DNA from: Caballeronia pedi
GTDB lineage: Bacteria > Pseudomonadota > Gammaproteobacteria > Burkholderiales > Burkholderiaceae
DNA length: 64,000 bases
Direction of reading: 5' to 3'
Assembly (NCBI RefSeq): GCF_001544915.2
Contig: NZ_FCOE02000007.1
Coordinates: forward strand, 186,001 to 250,000
The position numbers and the translations under genes are program-made. Below, piece by piece: positions 1 through 8,837 of this stretch (within the stretch, counting starts at the first letter, position 1; each line of letters starts with the position of its first letter). The notes below the pieces were generated by a model, which saw nothing but the letters and a program-made list of their open reading frames with translations, was not told the DNA's origin and searched no databases.

Positions 1-443
1 TGCGCGGAGATAGACCCGCGGGTGTGGCGGCTTATGGCGTCTCGCAGGGGGTTCCTCCGCGTGCGCGGAGATAGACCGAACGAGGCCGGCAAATCGCCCT
101 GGCCGGCGACGGTTCCTCCGCGTGCGCGGAGATAGACCCGCCTTCCGAGCGGTGGGCTTAGCGCGGCGCCCGGTTCCTCCGCGTGCGCGGAGATAGACCC
201 TGCCCGATCAAGGGCGTGCGCGTGTTCGAGGAGGTTCCTCCGCGTGCGCGGAGATAGACCTCCGCAAGCGTAAAGGTTCCGGGGGCTGGTTTCGGTTCCT
301 CCGCGTGCGCGGAGATAGACCCTCGATGACGGCGTTGTGATAGCGATCCTGCACGGTTCCTCCGCGTGCGCGGAGATAGACCGCACGCGCTGGTCTCGGC
401 TTTCCTCGCCAAGCAGGTTCCTCCGCGAACGCGGAGATAGTCC
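1..443 (+). CRISPR. Type I-E-like CRISPR array, leader-distal end
   Basis: A 28-nt repeat beginning GGTTCCTCCGCG and ending GCGGAGATAGACC recurs at 50, 111, 172, 233, 294 and 355. A partial copy lies at 1-16 and a mutated copy at 416-443 (TGC to AAC in the loop, GACC to GTCC at the end). Each of the seven unique spacers in view is 33 nt, giving an exact 61-nt period, the period of type I-E arrays. The internal palindrome CTCCGCG/CGCGGAG and the 3' ATAGACC match the I-E repeat in its crRNA-sense orientation, so the leader and cas genes should lie left of the window. No cas gene is visible here. Transcription would converge on betA. Confidence 0.96.
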
Positions 444-476
444 CGCCGCCAAGTGGACTTATCGGCATAGCGTTTC

Positions 477-504
477 GCTTTCTCCGCCTCAGCGGAGCCA
501 CTAC
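477..504 (+). repeat. Heavily decayed terminal CRISPR repeat
   Basis: Exactly one period (33-nt spacer 444-476) after the mutated repeat at 416-443 lies a 28-nt segment that matches the repeat at 18 of 28 positions by my count. It keeps the palindromic core CTCCGC...GCGGAG. It overlaps the betA stop codon (501-503, minus strand). The hairpin CTCCGC-CTCA-GCGGAG could now help end betA transcription, but no strong T-run follows it on the minus strand. The in-register position is seen; descent from a repeat is inferred. Confidence 0.6.
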
Positions 505-2198
505 GTCACACCCCCCGCCGCGAGTCTCTGCAAACCACGCGCCCTTTTCCCCTCCGCCACGAAGTACGCCGTAGCAACGCGACCCAGCGCCTCCCGCCCC
601 CGAATCCGATCCGCGATCTTCTCCGCCAGCATGATCGTCGGCGCATTGAGATTGCCCGTCGTGATCTGCGGCATGATCGAAGCATCGACGACGCGCAGTC
701 CTTCCATGCCGTGCACGCGTCCTTCTCCATCCACGACAGCCATATCGTCATACCCCATCTTGCAGGAGCACGAAGGGTGATAGGCCGTCTCCGCCTTCGC
801 TCTCACGAACGCATCGAGCTCCGCGTCGCTTTTCAGGTCATCGGAAGGATGCAGCTCTCGCCCGCGATACCGCGCGAGCGCAGGCTGCCGCATGATCTCG
901 CGCGTGATGCGAATCGCATCGCGGAACTCGCGCCAGTCGAGCGGATCGGCCATATAGTTGAAAAGAATGCCCGGATGCGCGTGCGGATCGCGCGACTTGA
1001 GCTTCACGCGCCCGCGGCTCGGCGAACGCATCGATCCGACATGCGCCTGGAACCCATGCATCCTGATCGGGTTCGATCCGTTGTAATTGATCGCCACCGG
1101 CAGAAAGTGATACTGAATGTTCGGCCAAGGATCGTCATCGCGCGTGCGGATGAACCCGCCCGCTTCGAACTGATTGCTCGCGCCGACGCCCGTCCCGTTC
1201 AACAGCCATTCGGCCCCGATCGCCGGCTGATTCCACCACTGCAACGCCGGATACAAGGACACAGGCTCCTTGCATTCGTACTGCATGTACATCTCGAGGT
1301 GATCCTGTAAGTTCTCACCGACGCCTGGCAGATCGTGCACCACGGGAATCTCGAACTCCTTCAGCCAGTCCGCCCGCCCCACGCCCGAACGCTGCAACAA
1401 CTGCGGCGAAGCAATCGCCCCGCTGCACACGAGCACCTCGCGCCGCACATGCGCCGTGACACGCTGCCCGCCATGCAGATACGCAACACCGATCGCCCGC
1501 TTGCCCGAGAACAACACGCGGTCGGTCGTTGCATGCGTCACGATCGTGAGATTGCCGCGATGCTTCGCACGATCCAGATACCCGCGCGCCGTGCTCGCAC
1601 GCCGTCCGTTCGCGGTCACGGTGCGATCCATCGGACCGAAACCTTCCTGCTGGTAGCCGTTCAAGTCTTCGGTGCGCGGATAACCCGCCTGCACGCCGGC
1701 CTCGACCATCGCAGCGAAAAGCGGATTGTTGCCGGGCTTGCTCGTCGTCACATGCACGGGACCATCGCCGCCGTGATACGCATTCGGCCCGATATCGCGC
1801 GTCTCCGCCTTCCGAAAATACGGCAGACAGTCGAGATAGCTCCAGTCATCGAGCCCCGGCTGCGCGGCCCAGTTATCGTAATCGAGCGCGTTGCCGCGGA
1901 TATAGCACATGCCGTTGATGAGCGACGATCCACCCAGCCCTTTGCCGCGCCCGCATTCCATGCGACGGTTGTTCATATGCGGCTCGGGCTCGGTTTCATA
2001 GGCCCAGTTATAGCGCCGCCCTTGCAGCGGATAAGCCAGCGCCGCAGGCATCTGCGTGCGAAAGTCGAAGCGATAATCCGGCCCGCCCGCTTCGAGCAGC
2101 AGCACGGTCACGTCCCCGTCTTCGGTGAGACGGGACGCGAGCACATTGCCCGCCGATCCCGCGCCGACGATGATGTAGTCGTATTCGTTCACGCTCAT
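501..2198 (-). CDS. betA: Choline dehydrogenase BetA
   Basis: A 565-residue GMC-family flavoprotein that oxidises choline to betaine aldehyde (and onward to glycine betaine) and passes electrons to the respiratory chain at the membrane. The FAD-binding GAGSAG motif is at about residues 12-17, a GMC signature ([13 protein letters not shown]) follows near residue 85, a second GMC signature ([10 protein letters not shown]) sits mid-protein, and the catalytic-His region [10 protein letters not shown] is near the C-terminus. The start has AAGGAG upstream. It is the last gene of betIBA, 12 nt after betB. Its 3' end meets the CRISPR array. Confidence 0.96.
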   Translation of the reverse strand: MSVNEYDYIIVGAGSAGNVLASRLTEDGDVTVLLLEAGGPDYRFDFRTQMPAALAYPLQGRRYNWAYETEPEPHMNNRRMECGRGKGLGGSSLINGMCYIRGNALDYDNWAAQPGLDDWSYLDCLPYFRKAETRDIGPNAYHGGDGPVHVTTSKPGNNPLFAAMVEAGVQAGYPRTEDLNGYQQEGFGPMDRTVTANGRRASTARGYLDRAKHRGNLTIVTHATTDRVLFSGKRAIGVAYLHGGQRVTAHVRREVLVCSGAIASPQLLQRSGVGRADWLKEFEIPVVHDLPGVGENLQDHLEMYMQYECKEPVSLYPALQWWNQPAIGAEWLLNGTGVGASNQFEAGGFIRTRDDDPWPNIQYHFLPVAINYNGSNPIRMHGFQAHVGSMRSPSRGRVKLKSRDPHAHPGILFNYMADPLDWREFRDAIRITREIMRQPALARYRGRELHPSDDLKSDAELDAFVRAKAETAYHPSCSCKMGYDDMAVVDGEGRVHGMEGLRVVDASIMPQITTGNLNAPTIMLAEKIADRIRGREALGRVATAYFVAEGKRARGLQRLAAGGVT

Positions 2199-2210
2199 CG
2201 CAAATGCTCC

Positions 2211-3680
2211 TTAAAACACGGGCTGATAGGGACCGAGCTCGACCTGCACGGACTTGACGCGCGTATAGGCATTCAACGTGGCAATGCCGTTCTCGCGCCC
2301 GATGCCCGATTGCTTGTAGCCGCCCACCGGCATCTCCGCAGGCGATTCGCCCCACGTGTTGATCCAGCAGATACCCGCTTCGAGCCGATGAATCACGCGA
2401 TGTGCGCGCGACAGGTTCTCCGTCACGACGCCCGCCGCAAGACCGTAGTCCGTATCGTTGGCGCGCGCGATGACTTCGTCTTCGTCATCGAACGCGAGAA
2501 TGCTCATCACCGGACCGAAGATTTCCTCGCGCACGATACGCATGTCGTCGCGGCAATCGGCGAACACGGTCGGCTCGACGTATTGGCCGCGCGCGAAGAT
2601 GCCATCGGTCACGCGCGCACCGCCCGCGACGAGCCGCGCGCCTTCGCGCTTGCCGCTCTCGATGAAGCCGAGCACCTTCTGCAACTGCGCCGCGCTCGCG
2701 AGCGGCCCGAAGTTGGTGCTGGGATCATCGGGCGCGCCGATGCGTATGCGCTTCACACGCTCCAGAATCAACGCTTCGAATTTGTCGATGACACCGCGCG
2801 CCACGAACACGCGCGTGCCGTTCGTGCACACTTGTCCTGAACTGAAGAAGTTCGCGCTCATCGCGATATCGGCGGCGCGTTCGAGGTTGGCATCGTCGAA
2901 AACGATGAGCGGTGACTTGCCGCCGAGTTCCATCGTGACTTCCTTGAGCGTCGATCCGCCCGCGCGCGCCATCACCTTCTTGCCGGTCTCGACGCCGCCC
3001 GTGAACGAAATCTTCTCGATGCCGCCATGTTCCGCGAGCATCGCGCCGACGCGGCCATCGCCTTGCACGACGTTGAACACGCCGGCGGGCACGCCCGCTT
3101 CGATATAGATCTCCGCGAGCTTCGACGCGGTCAACGGCGTGACTTCGCTCGGCTTGAAGATCATCGCGTTGCCTGCGGCGAGCGCGGGCGCGGACTTCCA
3201 GCACGCAATCTGAATCGGATAGTTCCATGCGCCGATGCCCGCGCACACGCCGAGCGGTTCGCGCCGCGTGTACACGAACGACGATTCCCGCAGCGGAATC
3301 TGTTCGCCTTCGATGGCCGTCGCGAGCCCCGCGTAGTACTCGATGACATCCGCGCCCGTGACGATATCGACGGCGCGCGTTTCCGCGATCGGCTTGCCGG
3401 TATCGCGCGTTTCGATGGCGGCGAGTTCGTCATTGCGCGCGCGAAGCAAGTCGACCGCGCGGCGCAGGATGCGCGAGCGCTGCATCGCAGTCGTCGCGGC
3501 CCATTCGCGTTGCCCTTCGCGCGCGGAACGCACGGCGCGATCGATATCCGCCTGCGACGCCTGCTGTACGCGCGCGAGCGTAACGCCTGAGGCGGGATCG
3601 AGCGTGTCGAAGGTTTCGCCGCTCGTCGCATCGACGTATTCGCCGCCGATATAAAGCCGTTGCTCTCCGAATACCGACAT
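2211..3680 (-). CDS. betB: Betaine aldehyde dehydrogenase BetB
   Basis: A 489-residue aldehyde dehydrogenase that oxidises betaine aldehyde to glycine betaine with NAD(P)+. Catalytic Cys285 lies in [11 protein letters not shown] and general-base Glu251 in [10 protein letters not shown]; the FTGG cofactor loop is at about 226-229. The length matches BetB (487-490). The frame stays open upstream, but the start at 3680 ([10 protein letters not shown]) is chosen because AAGGAGCGCGAC precedes it and the upstream extension would run through betI. It lies 29 nt after betI and 12 nt before betA, so the three genes form one operon. Confidence 0.96.
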   Translation of the reverse strand: MSVFGEQRLYIGGEYVDATSGETFDTLDPASGVTLARVQQASQADIDRAVRSAREGQREWAATTAMQRSRILRRAVDLLRARNDELAAIETRDTGKPIAETRAVDIVTGADVIEYYAGLATAIEGEQIPLRESSFVYTRREPLGVCAGIGAWNYPIQIACWKSAPALAAGNAMIFKPSEVTPLTASKLAEIYIEAGVPAGVFNVVQGDGRVGAMLAEHGGIEKISFTGGVETGKKVMARAGGSTLKEVTMELGGKSPLIVFDDANLERAADIAMSANFFSSGQVCTNGTRVFVARGVIDKFEALILERVKRIRIGAPDDPSTNFGPLASAAQLQKVLGFIESGKREGARLVAGGARVTDGIFARGQYVEPTVFADCRDDMRIVREEIFGPVMSILAFDDEDEVIARANDTDYGLAAGVVTENLSRAHRVIHRLEAGICWINTWGESPAEMPVGGYKQSGIGRENGIATLNAYTRVKSVQVELGPYQPVF

Positions 3681-3709
3681 GTCGCGCTCCTTTCCTTGAG
3701 TGTGGGTGA

Positions 3710-4297
3710 TCAGCCGCGCGCGTCGAGCACGAGGTCGATGTAGTCGTAGGCGAGGCGCAGCGCGCCTTTGGTATCGAACGGCTCGCCGGCGAGTGCGCCG
3801 CGCAGCCACAAACCGTCGATGAGCGCGGCGAGACCGCTCGCGGCGCGCCGCGCGGCGGGCTTCGTCAATGCGCGGGCGAAATCCGCGCACAGGTTCGAAT
3901 GCAGACGCCGCGTGTTCACGCGCTGGAGTCTGCGCAACTCCGGCTTGTGCATGCTCTCGGACCAGAACGCGAGCCACGTTTTCATGACCGGCCCGTTCAC
4001 CTGTTCGACGTCGAAATTAGCCGCGACGACCGCGCGCAGCTTCGAGCGCGGATCGGGTTTCGCGGCCTTGCGACGGCGTGACGTGCCTTGCCACAGCGAG
4101 CGCAGCACGTGACGCATGGTGGCTTCGAGCAGGCCGTCCTTGTCGCCGAAGTAATGACTGACGATTCCCGTCGACGTGCTCGCGCGCTGCGCAACGGACG
4201 CGAGCGTCGCGCCCGCGAGCCCGGACTGGTCGATGGTGTGCAGCGTGGCGTCGATGAGTTGCGCGCGGCGGATCTCGCGCATTCCGAGCTTGGGCAT
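3710..4297 (-). CDS. betI: TetR-family choline-responsive repressor BetI
   Basis: A 195-residue TetR regulator. The N-terminal helix-turn-helix covers about residues 8-55 ([20 protein letters not shown], then GDKDGL), which is typical of BetI. The C-terminal ligand domain is of usual length. In the family, choline relieves repression of the bet genes. It is the first gene of betIBA and is divergent from fdhA across 227 nt that contain a BetI-like operator (4341-4362). The start has only a weak AGG upstream, but length and domain position support it. Confidence 0.93.
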   Translation of the reverse strand: MPKLGMREIRRAQLIDATLHTIDQSGLAGATLASVAQRASTSTGIVSHYFGDKDGLLEATMRHVLRSLWQGTSRRRKAAKPDPRSKLRAVVAANFDVEQVNGPVMKTWLAFWSESMHKPELRRLQRVNTRRLHSNLCADFARALTKPAARRAASGLAALIDGLWLRGALAGEPFDTKGALRLAYDYIDLVLDARG

Positions 4298-4340
4298 GGT
4301 GGCGTCGACCTGAAAACGGTGCGCCGATACTAGTTTTTTT

Positions 4341-4362
4341 ATTTTGAACGGTCAATCAATAA
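4341..4362. promoter_or_regulatory. Candidate BetI operator
   Basis: The core TTGAACGGTCAATCAA (4344-4359) between betI and fdhA has inverted TTGA/TCAA ends and closely resembles the known enteric BetI operator (TTGAACGTCCAAT-type). It sits about 45 nt upstream of the betI start in an AT-rich patch. The resemblance is from memory of the family and binding is inferred. Confidence 0.6.
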
Positions 4363-4392
4363 AAAACGGGTCGAAAGGCTTTCGGGGCGCGA

Positions 4393-4400
4393 TGTCGGAT
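4393..4400 (+). promoter_or_regulatory. Candidate GbdR half-site upstream of fdhA
   Basis: TGTCGGAT lies about 130 nt upstream of fdhA. The same TGTCGGA element recurs at 7082 and 17463, upstream of two other genes expected to respond to glycine betaine or dimethylglycine. Assignment to GbdR is inference. Confidence 0.35.
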
Positions 4401-4524
4401 TCAGTCAAACGCGCGTCGCATTGAGTGACAGTCGCGGCTTCGCAGCGGCGCTACCCTCGTTGCACGGGCGCGGTCATCCCTCGGGTGTATCGCGCGTGCC
4501 GTCCACGAAACAAGGAGACGATCA

Positions 4525-5721
4525 ATGAGCAGCAATCGCGGCGTCGTTTATCTGGGGCAGGGCAAGGTCGAAGTGCAATCCATCGACTATCCGAAAATGG
4601 TCGATCCACGCGGCCGCGACATCGGCCACGGCGTCATTCTGAGAGTAGTCAGCACCAATATCTGCGGTTCGGACCAGCACATGGTGCGCGGCCGCACGAC
4701 TGCGCAAGTCGGTCTCGTGCTCGGGCATGAGATCACGGGCGAGGTCATCGAAGTGGGGCGTGATGTTGAGACGCTTGCGATCGGCGATCTCGTTTCGGTG
4801 CCGTTCAACGTCGCGTGCGGACGCTGCCCCACCTGCAAGTCGCAAAACACGGGCGTATGCCTGAACGTGAATCCGTCGCGCGCGGGCGGCGCGTATGGTT
4901 ATGTGGACATGGGCGGCTGGATCGGCGGCCAGGCGGAATACGTGATGGTGCCATACGCGGACTTCAATCTGCTGAAGTTTCCCGACAAGGCGCAGGCCAT
5001 GTCGAAGATTCGCGACCTCACCTGCCTTTCCGACATTCTTCCGACGGGTTACCACGGTGCCGTGATGGCGGGCGTGGGGCCGGGTTCGACGGTGTATGTC
5101 GCGGGAGCGGGGCCGGTCGGGATGGCGGCGGCGGCGTCGGCGCGCTTGCTGGGCGCGGCGTGCACGATTGTCGGCGACATGAACGAGGAGCGTCTGGCGC
5201 ATGCGCGCTTGATGGGCTTCGAGACGATCAACCTGTCGAAGGATGCGACGCTAGGCGAACAGATCGAGCAGATTCTGGGCAAGCCGGAAGTGGATTGCGC
5301 CGTTGACTGCGTGGGCTTCGAGGCGCATGGGCACGGGAGCGACAGCGGTCACGAAGCGCCTGCGACGGTGCTCAATTCGTTGATGGAGATTACGAAGGCT
5401 GCGGGTGCGATTGGTATTCCGGGGCTTTATGTGACCGACGATCCGGGTGCTGTCGATGCTGCCGCCAGGAAGGGGAGTCTCAGCATTCGCTTTGGGCTTG
5501 GCTGGGCGAAGTCGCATTCGTTCCATACCGGGCAGACGCCGGTGATGAAGTACAACCGCAATCTGATGCAGGCGATTCTGTGGGATCGGTTGCCGATTGC
5601 CGATATCGTCAACGTGTCGGTGGTGTCGCTTGAAGAAGCGCCGGAAGGATATCGGCAGTTCGATGGCGGAGCGCCGAGGAAGTTTGTTATCGATCCGCAT
5701 GGGTTGTTGAAGGCGGCTTGA
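4525..5721 (+). CDS. fdhA: Glutathione-independent formaldehyde dehydrogenase
   Basis: A 398-residue zinc-dependent medium-chain dehydrogenase that oxidises formaldehyde to formate. Catalytic zinc ligands are visible as Cys47 (NICGSDQH) and the GHE motif at about 67-69. The structural-zinc loop CGRCPTCKSQNTGVC follows near 98, and the Rossmann motif GAGPVGMAAA is near 195. It ends with the FdhA-type C-terminus. AAGGAGA lies about 9 nt before the start. In quaternary-amine catabolism this enzyme removes formaldehyde released by glycine betaine and sarcosine demethylation, which fits its place between betIBA and gbdR. Confidence 0.93.
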   Translation: MSSNRGVVYLGQGKVEVQSIDYPKMVDPRGRDIGHGVILRVVSTNICGSDQHMVRGRTTAQVGLVLGHEITGEVIEVGRDVETLAIGDLVSVPFNVACGRCPTCKSQNTGVCLNVNPSRAGGAYGYVDMGGWIGGQAEYVMVPYADFNLLKFPDKAQAMSKIRDLTCLSDILPTGYHGAVMAGVGPGSTVYVAGAGPVGMAAAASARLLGAACTIVGDMNEERLAHARLMGFETINLSKDATLGEQIEQILGKPEVDCAVDCVGFEAHGHGSDSGHEAPATVLNSLMEITKAAGAIGIPGLYVTDDPGAVDAAARKGSLSIRFGLGWAKSHSFHTGQTPVMKYNRNLMQAILWDRLPIADIVNVSVVSLEEAPEGYRQFDGGAPRKFVIDPHGLLKAA

Positions 5722-5799
5722 CGCTTTTTGTTGTTGCCCCTGGCGGGATTTGGTCCGCTGGGGGTATTTTTTTGCGCTTTCGCCGAAGAAACAAACCCC

Positions 5800-6840
5800 T
5801 CAAGCCACCAGAACCGACGAAACAGCAGCCAAAGAAGGAGCCTGCTTCCGTCTCTCCCGCGTCGGCGCGGTCCCAAACGCATCGCGATAGCTCTTGGAGA
5901 AGTGACAAGCCGACTGAAACCCGCAAGCCATCGTGATATGCATGATCGACATATCCGTCTGCAGCAACAACTCCCGCGCGCGCCGCAATCGCAACGTCAG
6001 GTAGTAATGCGTCGGCGTCATCCCGAGATGCTCGCGAAATAGCCGCTGCAACTGCCTCTGCGACATCCCCGCGAGCCGCGCGAGCTCCTCCCGCGACAAA
6101 GGCTCCTCGATATTGTTCTCCATCAGCGAGATGACCTCGAAGAGCGATTTGTTCGCCGACCCCAACCGCGCGACCAGCGGCATGCGCTGCTGCGCATTCA
6201 CATCGCGCACATGTTCGACGATGAACTGCTCGGCGATCTGCGTAACCCGCGCCGTGCCGACGCGCGCCGCGATCAGGTTGAGCATCATGTCGAGCGGCGC
6301 GACGCCGCCCGTGCACGTCACGCGATCGCGATCGATAACAAACAGTTCCTTGAGAAAGCGCGTGTCGGGAAACTCTTCCTTGAGCGCCGACATGTTCTCC
6401 CAGTGGATCGCGCACGCATAGCCGGCCAGCAAACCCGCACGCGCCAATGCATAGGTGCCGGTGCAAAGCGAGCCAAGCACGCTGCCCGTGCGCGCAAACC
6501 GGCGCAACGCGGAAAGATGCTCCGGCGTGGTCGAACGCTGCACGTCGATGCCGCCGACCACGAACACGATGTCGGGCTGCCCCACGCAATCCACCGGACC
6601 CGTATCGACGGAAAGGCCGTTGCTCGCCGTCACCGGACCGCCCTCCGGACTCACGATCGACCATCGATAAAGCGGCTGGCCCGTCAGATAGTTCGCCATG
6701 CGCAGGACTTCAATCGCATTCGTGAACGCGATCATCGTGAAGTTGGGGAGCGGCATGAACGCGAAGTGGGACAGCGACGCCGTGCGATCGGAGGACATGT
6801 GAGGACTGATTCCTTGGAATCTATTAATTGGCGCCGTCAT
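5800..6840 (-). CDS. gbdR: GbdR, AraC-family activator with DJ-1/PfpI-like domain
   Basis: A 346-residue protein. Residues about 20-200 form a class I glutamine-amidotransferase-like (DJ-1/PfpI) sensor domain, with LCTGTYALARAGLL around the nucleophile position. Residues about 235-330 form an AraC double helix-turn-helix (LARLAGMSQRQLQRLF, then TMACGFQSACHFSKSY). This architecture plus the flanking gbc and dgc genes identifies GbdR, the activator that senses glycine betaine and dimethylglycine. An alternative start at 6798 (MSSDRTASLS) has AAGGAAT somewhat upstream. It is convergent with fdhA. Confidence 0.9.
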   Translation of the reverse strand: MTAPINRFQGISPHMSSDRTASLSHFAFMPLPNFTMIAFTNAIEVLRMANYLTGQPLYRWSIVSPEGGPVTASNGLSVDTGPVDCVGQPDIVFVVGGIDVQRSTTPEHLSALRRFARTGSVLGSLCTGTYALARAGLLAGYACAIHWENMSALKEEFPDTRFLKELFVIDRDRVTCTGGVAPLDMMLNLIAARVGTARVTQIAEQFIVEHVRDVNAQQRMPLVARLGSANKSLFEVISLMENNIEEPLSREELARLAGMSQRQLQRLFREHLGMTPTHYYLTLRLRRARELLLQTDMSIMHITMACGFQSACHFSKSYRDAFGTAPTRERRKQAPSLAAVSSVLVA

Positions 6841-7235
6841 TTGCGGCGCTTTGCCACTTTCGCAATTTTGGTTTCGAGTGCAACTACCATGCCATCAGGC
6901 TAAACCCTGAGCAATGCAAGGCACCGTGCATGCTTCGCTGCGCGCGCGCACCGAGCCGGGCCATACGCCATAAGCCGCGCACTGCCATAGCGCACGATCG
7001 TTCCGGTGCAGTGCAGCAGGACACACAAAAAAACGCGCTACACCGAATCGTAATTCGCCACTTGTCGAAAACAGACGCGCATGTCGGAAAAGGCAAAGAA
7101 CACGTCTAAATTCGTAAATTGACCGGCAGGGCGAAAGACAAGAATAGACGCAACGGCAAAGGTATCGATCAGGCGCTGCAAAGCCCGTCAGACCTTCGTC
7201 TTTCCCCCACTACCCGGCACGCGGAGCACACCCAG
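6841..7235. promoter_or_regulatory. Divergent intergenic region between gbdR and the dgc/gbc operon
   Basis: 395 nt with no convincing gene. It should hold the gbdR promoter (left) and the promoter of the eight-gene operon (right). Near the right end two related elements, TTGTCGAAAAC at 7062-7072 and ATGTCGGAAAAGG at 7081-7093, sit 19 nt apart in direct orientation, as AraC-family activators often prefer. The core TGTCGGAAAAG is repeated exactly upstream of the binding-protein gene at 17543. Confidence 0.55.
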
Positions 7236-8207
7236 ATGAGCACCCTCCACAACGACAGCATCATCATCGACGGACTGAATATTTCCAAGTTCGAGCGCTC
7301 CGTGTTCGAAGACATGCGAAAGGGCAATGTCACCGCCGTGAACTGCACCGTCTCGGTCTGGGAGGACTTTCAGAAGACCATCGACAACATCGCGGAAATG
7401 AAGCAGCAAATCCGCGAGTACAGCGAGATCCTCACGCTCGTGCGCACGACCGACGACATCCTGCGCGCGAAGAAGGAGAACAAGACCGGCATCATCTTCG
7501 GCTTCCAGAACTCGTATGCGTTCGAGGACAACCTCGGATATATCGAAGTGTTCAAGGAACTCGGCGTGAACGTGGTGCAGCTTTGCTACAACACGCAGAA
7601 CCTCGTCGGCACCGGTTGCTATGAGCCGGACGGCGGCCTCTCGGGTTACGGCAAGGAAGTGATTCATGAAATGAATCGCGTGGGCATCGTGGTCGATCTG
7701 TCGCACGTCGGGGCGAAGACTTCTTCCGATGCGATCGCGTGCTCGAAGAAGCCCGTCACGTACTCGCACTGCTGCCCGTCGGGGCTCAAGGATCATCCGC
7801 GCAACAAGACGGACGAGCAACTGCGCGAAATCGCCGATGCGAACGGCTTCGTCGGCGTGACGATGTTCTCGCCGTTCCTGAAGAAAGGCCCGGACGCGAC
7901 CGTCGACGACTATCTCGAGGCGATCGAATATGTGATCGATGTCATCGGCGAAGACAAGGTCGGTATCGGCACGGACTTCACGCAAGGCTACAGCACGGAA
8001 TTCTTCGACTGGATCACGCACGACAAGGGCCGCTATCGCCGCCTGACGAATTTCGGCAAGGTCGTGAATCCGGAAGGAATCCGCACGATCGGCGAGTTTC
8101 CGAACCTCACCGCCGCAATGGAAAAGGCCGGCTGGAGCGAATCGCGCATCAAGAAAGTGATGGGCGATAACTGGATGCGCTACTTCGGCGAAGTCTGGAA
8201 CGTCTGA
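7236..8207 (+). CDS. M19-like membrane dipeptidase family protein of the glycine betaine operon
   Basis: A 323-residue protein of the renal/membrane dipeptidase fold. DLSHVG (residues about 155-160), TYSHCCPSG and KVGIGTDF match M19 motifs. However, the N-terminal metal-binding HxD of the family (DGHND) is replaced by DGLNI at residues about 10-15, so two usual zinc ligands are missing. In Pseudomonas a related protein occupies the same first position of the dgc operon. Its reaction is not known to me; a role in dimethylglycine breakdown is inferred from position. Start 7236 was chosen over 7119 because family similarity begins there and GGAG lies upstream. Confidence 0.8.
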   Translation: MSTLHNDSIIIDGLNISKFERSVFEDMRKGNVTAVNCTVSVWEDFQKTIDNIAEMKQQIREYSEILTLVRTTDDILRAKKENKTGIIFGFQNSYAFEDNLGYIEVFKELGVNVVQLCYNTQNLVGTGCYEPDGGLSGYGKEVIHEMNRVGIVVDLSHVGAKTSSDAIACSKKPVTYSHCCPSGLKDHPRNKTDEQLREIADANGFVGVTMFSPFLKKGPDATVDDYLEAIEYVIDVIGEDKVGIGTDFTQGYSTEFFDWITHDKGRYRRLTNFGKVVNPEGIRTIGEFPNLTAAMEKAGWSESRIKKVMGDNWMRYFGEVWNV

Positions 8208-8238
8208 CGATCAACGACAAATACACAGGAACCCCGCG

Positions 8239-8772
8239 ATGCAACCGCAACTGCCTATCGATGTCGATCCGCAAACCGGCGTCTGGACCACCGACGCGCT
8301 GCCGATGCTTTATGTGCCGCGCCACTTCTTCACCAACAATCACGTCGCCGTCGAGGAAGCGCTCGGGCGCGACACGTATGCGGAGATTCTCTACAAGGCC
8401 GGCTACAAGTCCGCGTATCACTGGTGCGACAAGGAAGCCGAGAAGCACGGCATCAGCGGCATGGCCGTGTTCGAGCATTACCTGAAGCGGCTGTCGCAGC
8501 GCGGCTGGGGCCTGTTCGACATCGTCGAGGCCGATCCTTCGACGTCGCATGCGCGCATTCATCTGCGTCACTCGTCGTTCGTGCTCCAGCAGCCGGGCAA
8601 GCAGGGCAAGCTCTGCTACATGTTCGCGGGCTGGTTCGCAGGCGCGATGGACTGGGTCAACGACACCGCGCCCGACAGCGCAAAGAAAGGCCCGCGCTCG
8701 AAGTCGATCGAGACGCAGTGCGCCGCCGAAGGACACGATCACTGCGTGTTCGAAGTGTCGCCGCTTGCCTGA
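8239..8772 (+). CDS. V4R-domain (DUF5943-type) protein
   Basis: A 177-residue soluble protein with the small-molecule-binding V4R pattern: an alpha/beta body followed by a C-terminal Cys/His cluster (CAAEGHDHCVFEVSPL, residues about 160-175). No signal peptide or membrane segment is seen. It lies 31 nt after the M19-like gene and 65 nt before dgcA, the same order as in the Pseudomonas glycine betaine cluster. Its function is unknown; it may bind a pathway ligand or assist assembly of DgcAB. The identification rests on order and the C-terminal motif. Confidence 0.75.
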   Translation: MQPQLPIDVDPQTGVWTTDALPMLYVPRHFFTNNHVAVEEALGRDTYAEILYKAGYKSAYHWCDKEAEKHGISGMAVFEHYLKRLSQRGWGLFDIVEADPSTSHARIHLRHSSFVLQQPGKQGKLCYMFAGWFAGAMDWVNDTAPDSAKKGPRSKSIETQCAAEGHDHCVFEVSPLA

Positions 8773-8837
8773 GAGAGCGCCGGAGACAGCGCAGCAGCAA
8801 CGTAGTCGCAGATAAAACCATCCCGAGGTCGATCGCA

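Noticed and set aside
158..501. Open frames of about 84 and 97 residues on the minus strand with repeated ISAHAEEP or SPRTRRNR phrases
   Set aside because: They are translations of the CRISPR repeats. The 61-nt period leaves frames open by chance, and there is no ribosome-binding site or family.
1335..2840. A 501-codon open frame on the plus strand
   Set aside because: It is a shadow antisense to betA and betB with no recognisable protein features.
3681..3977. A longer N-terminus for BetB
   Set aside because: The extension would overlap betI in another frame, and the start at 3680 has a strong ribosome-binding site and family length.
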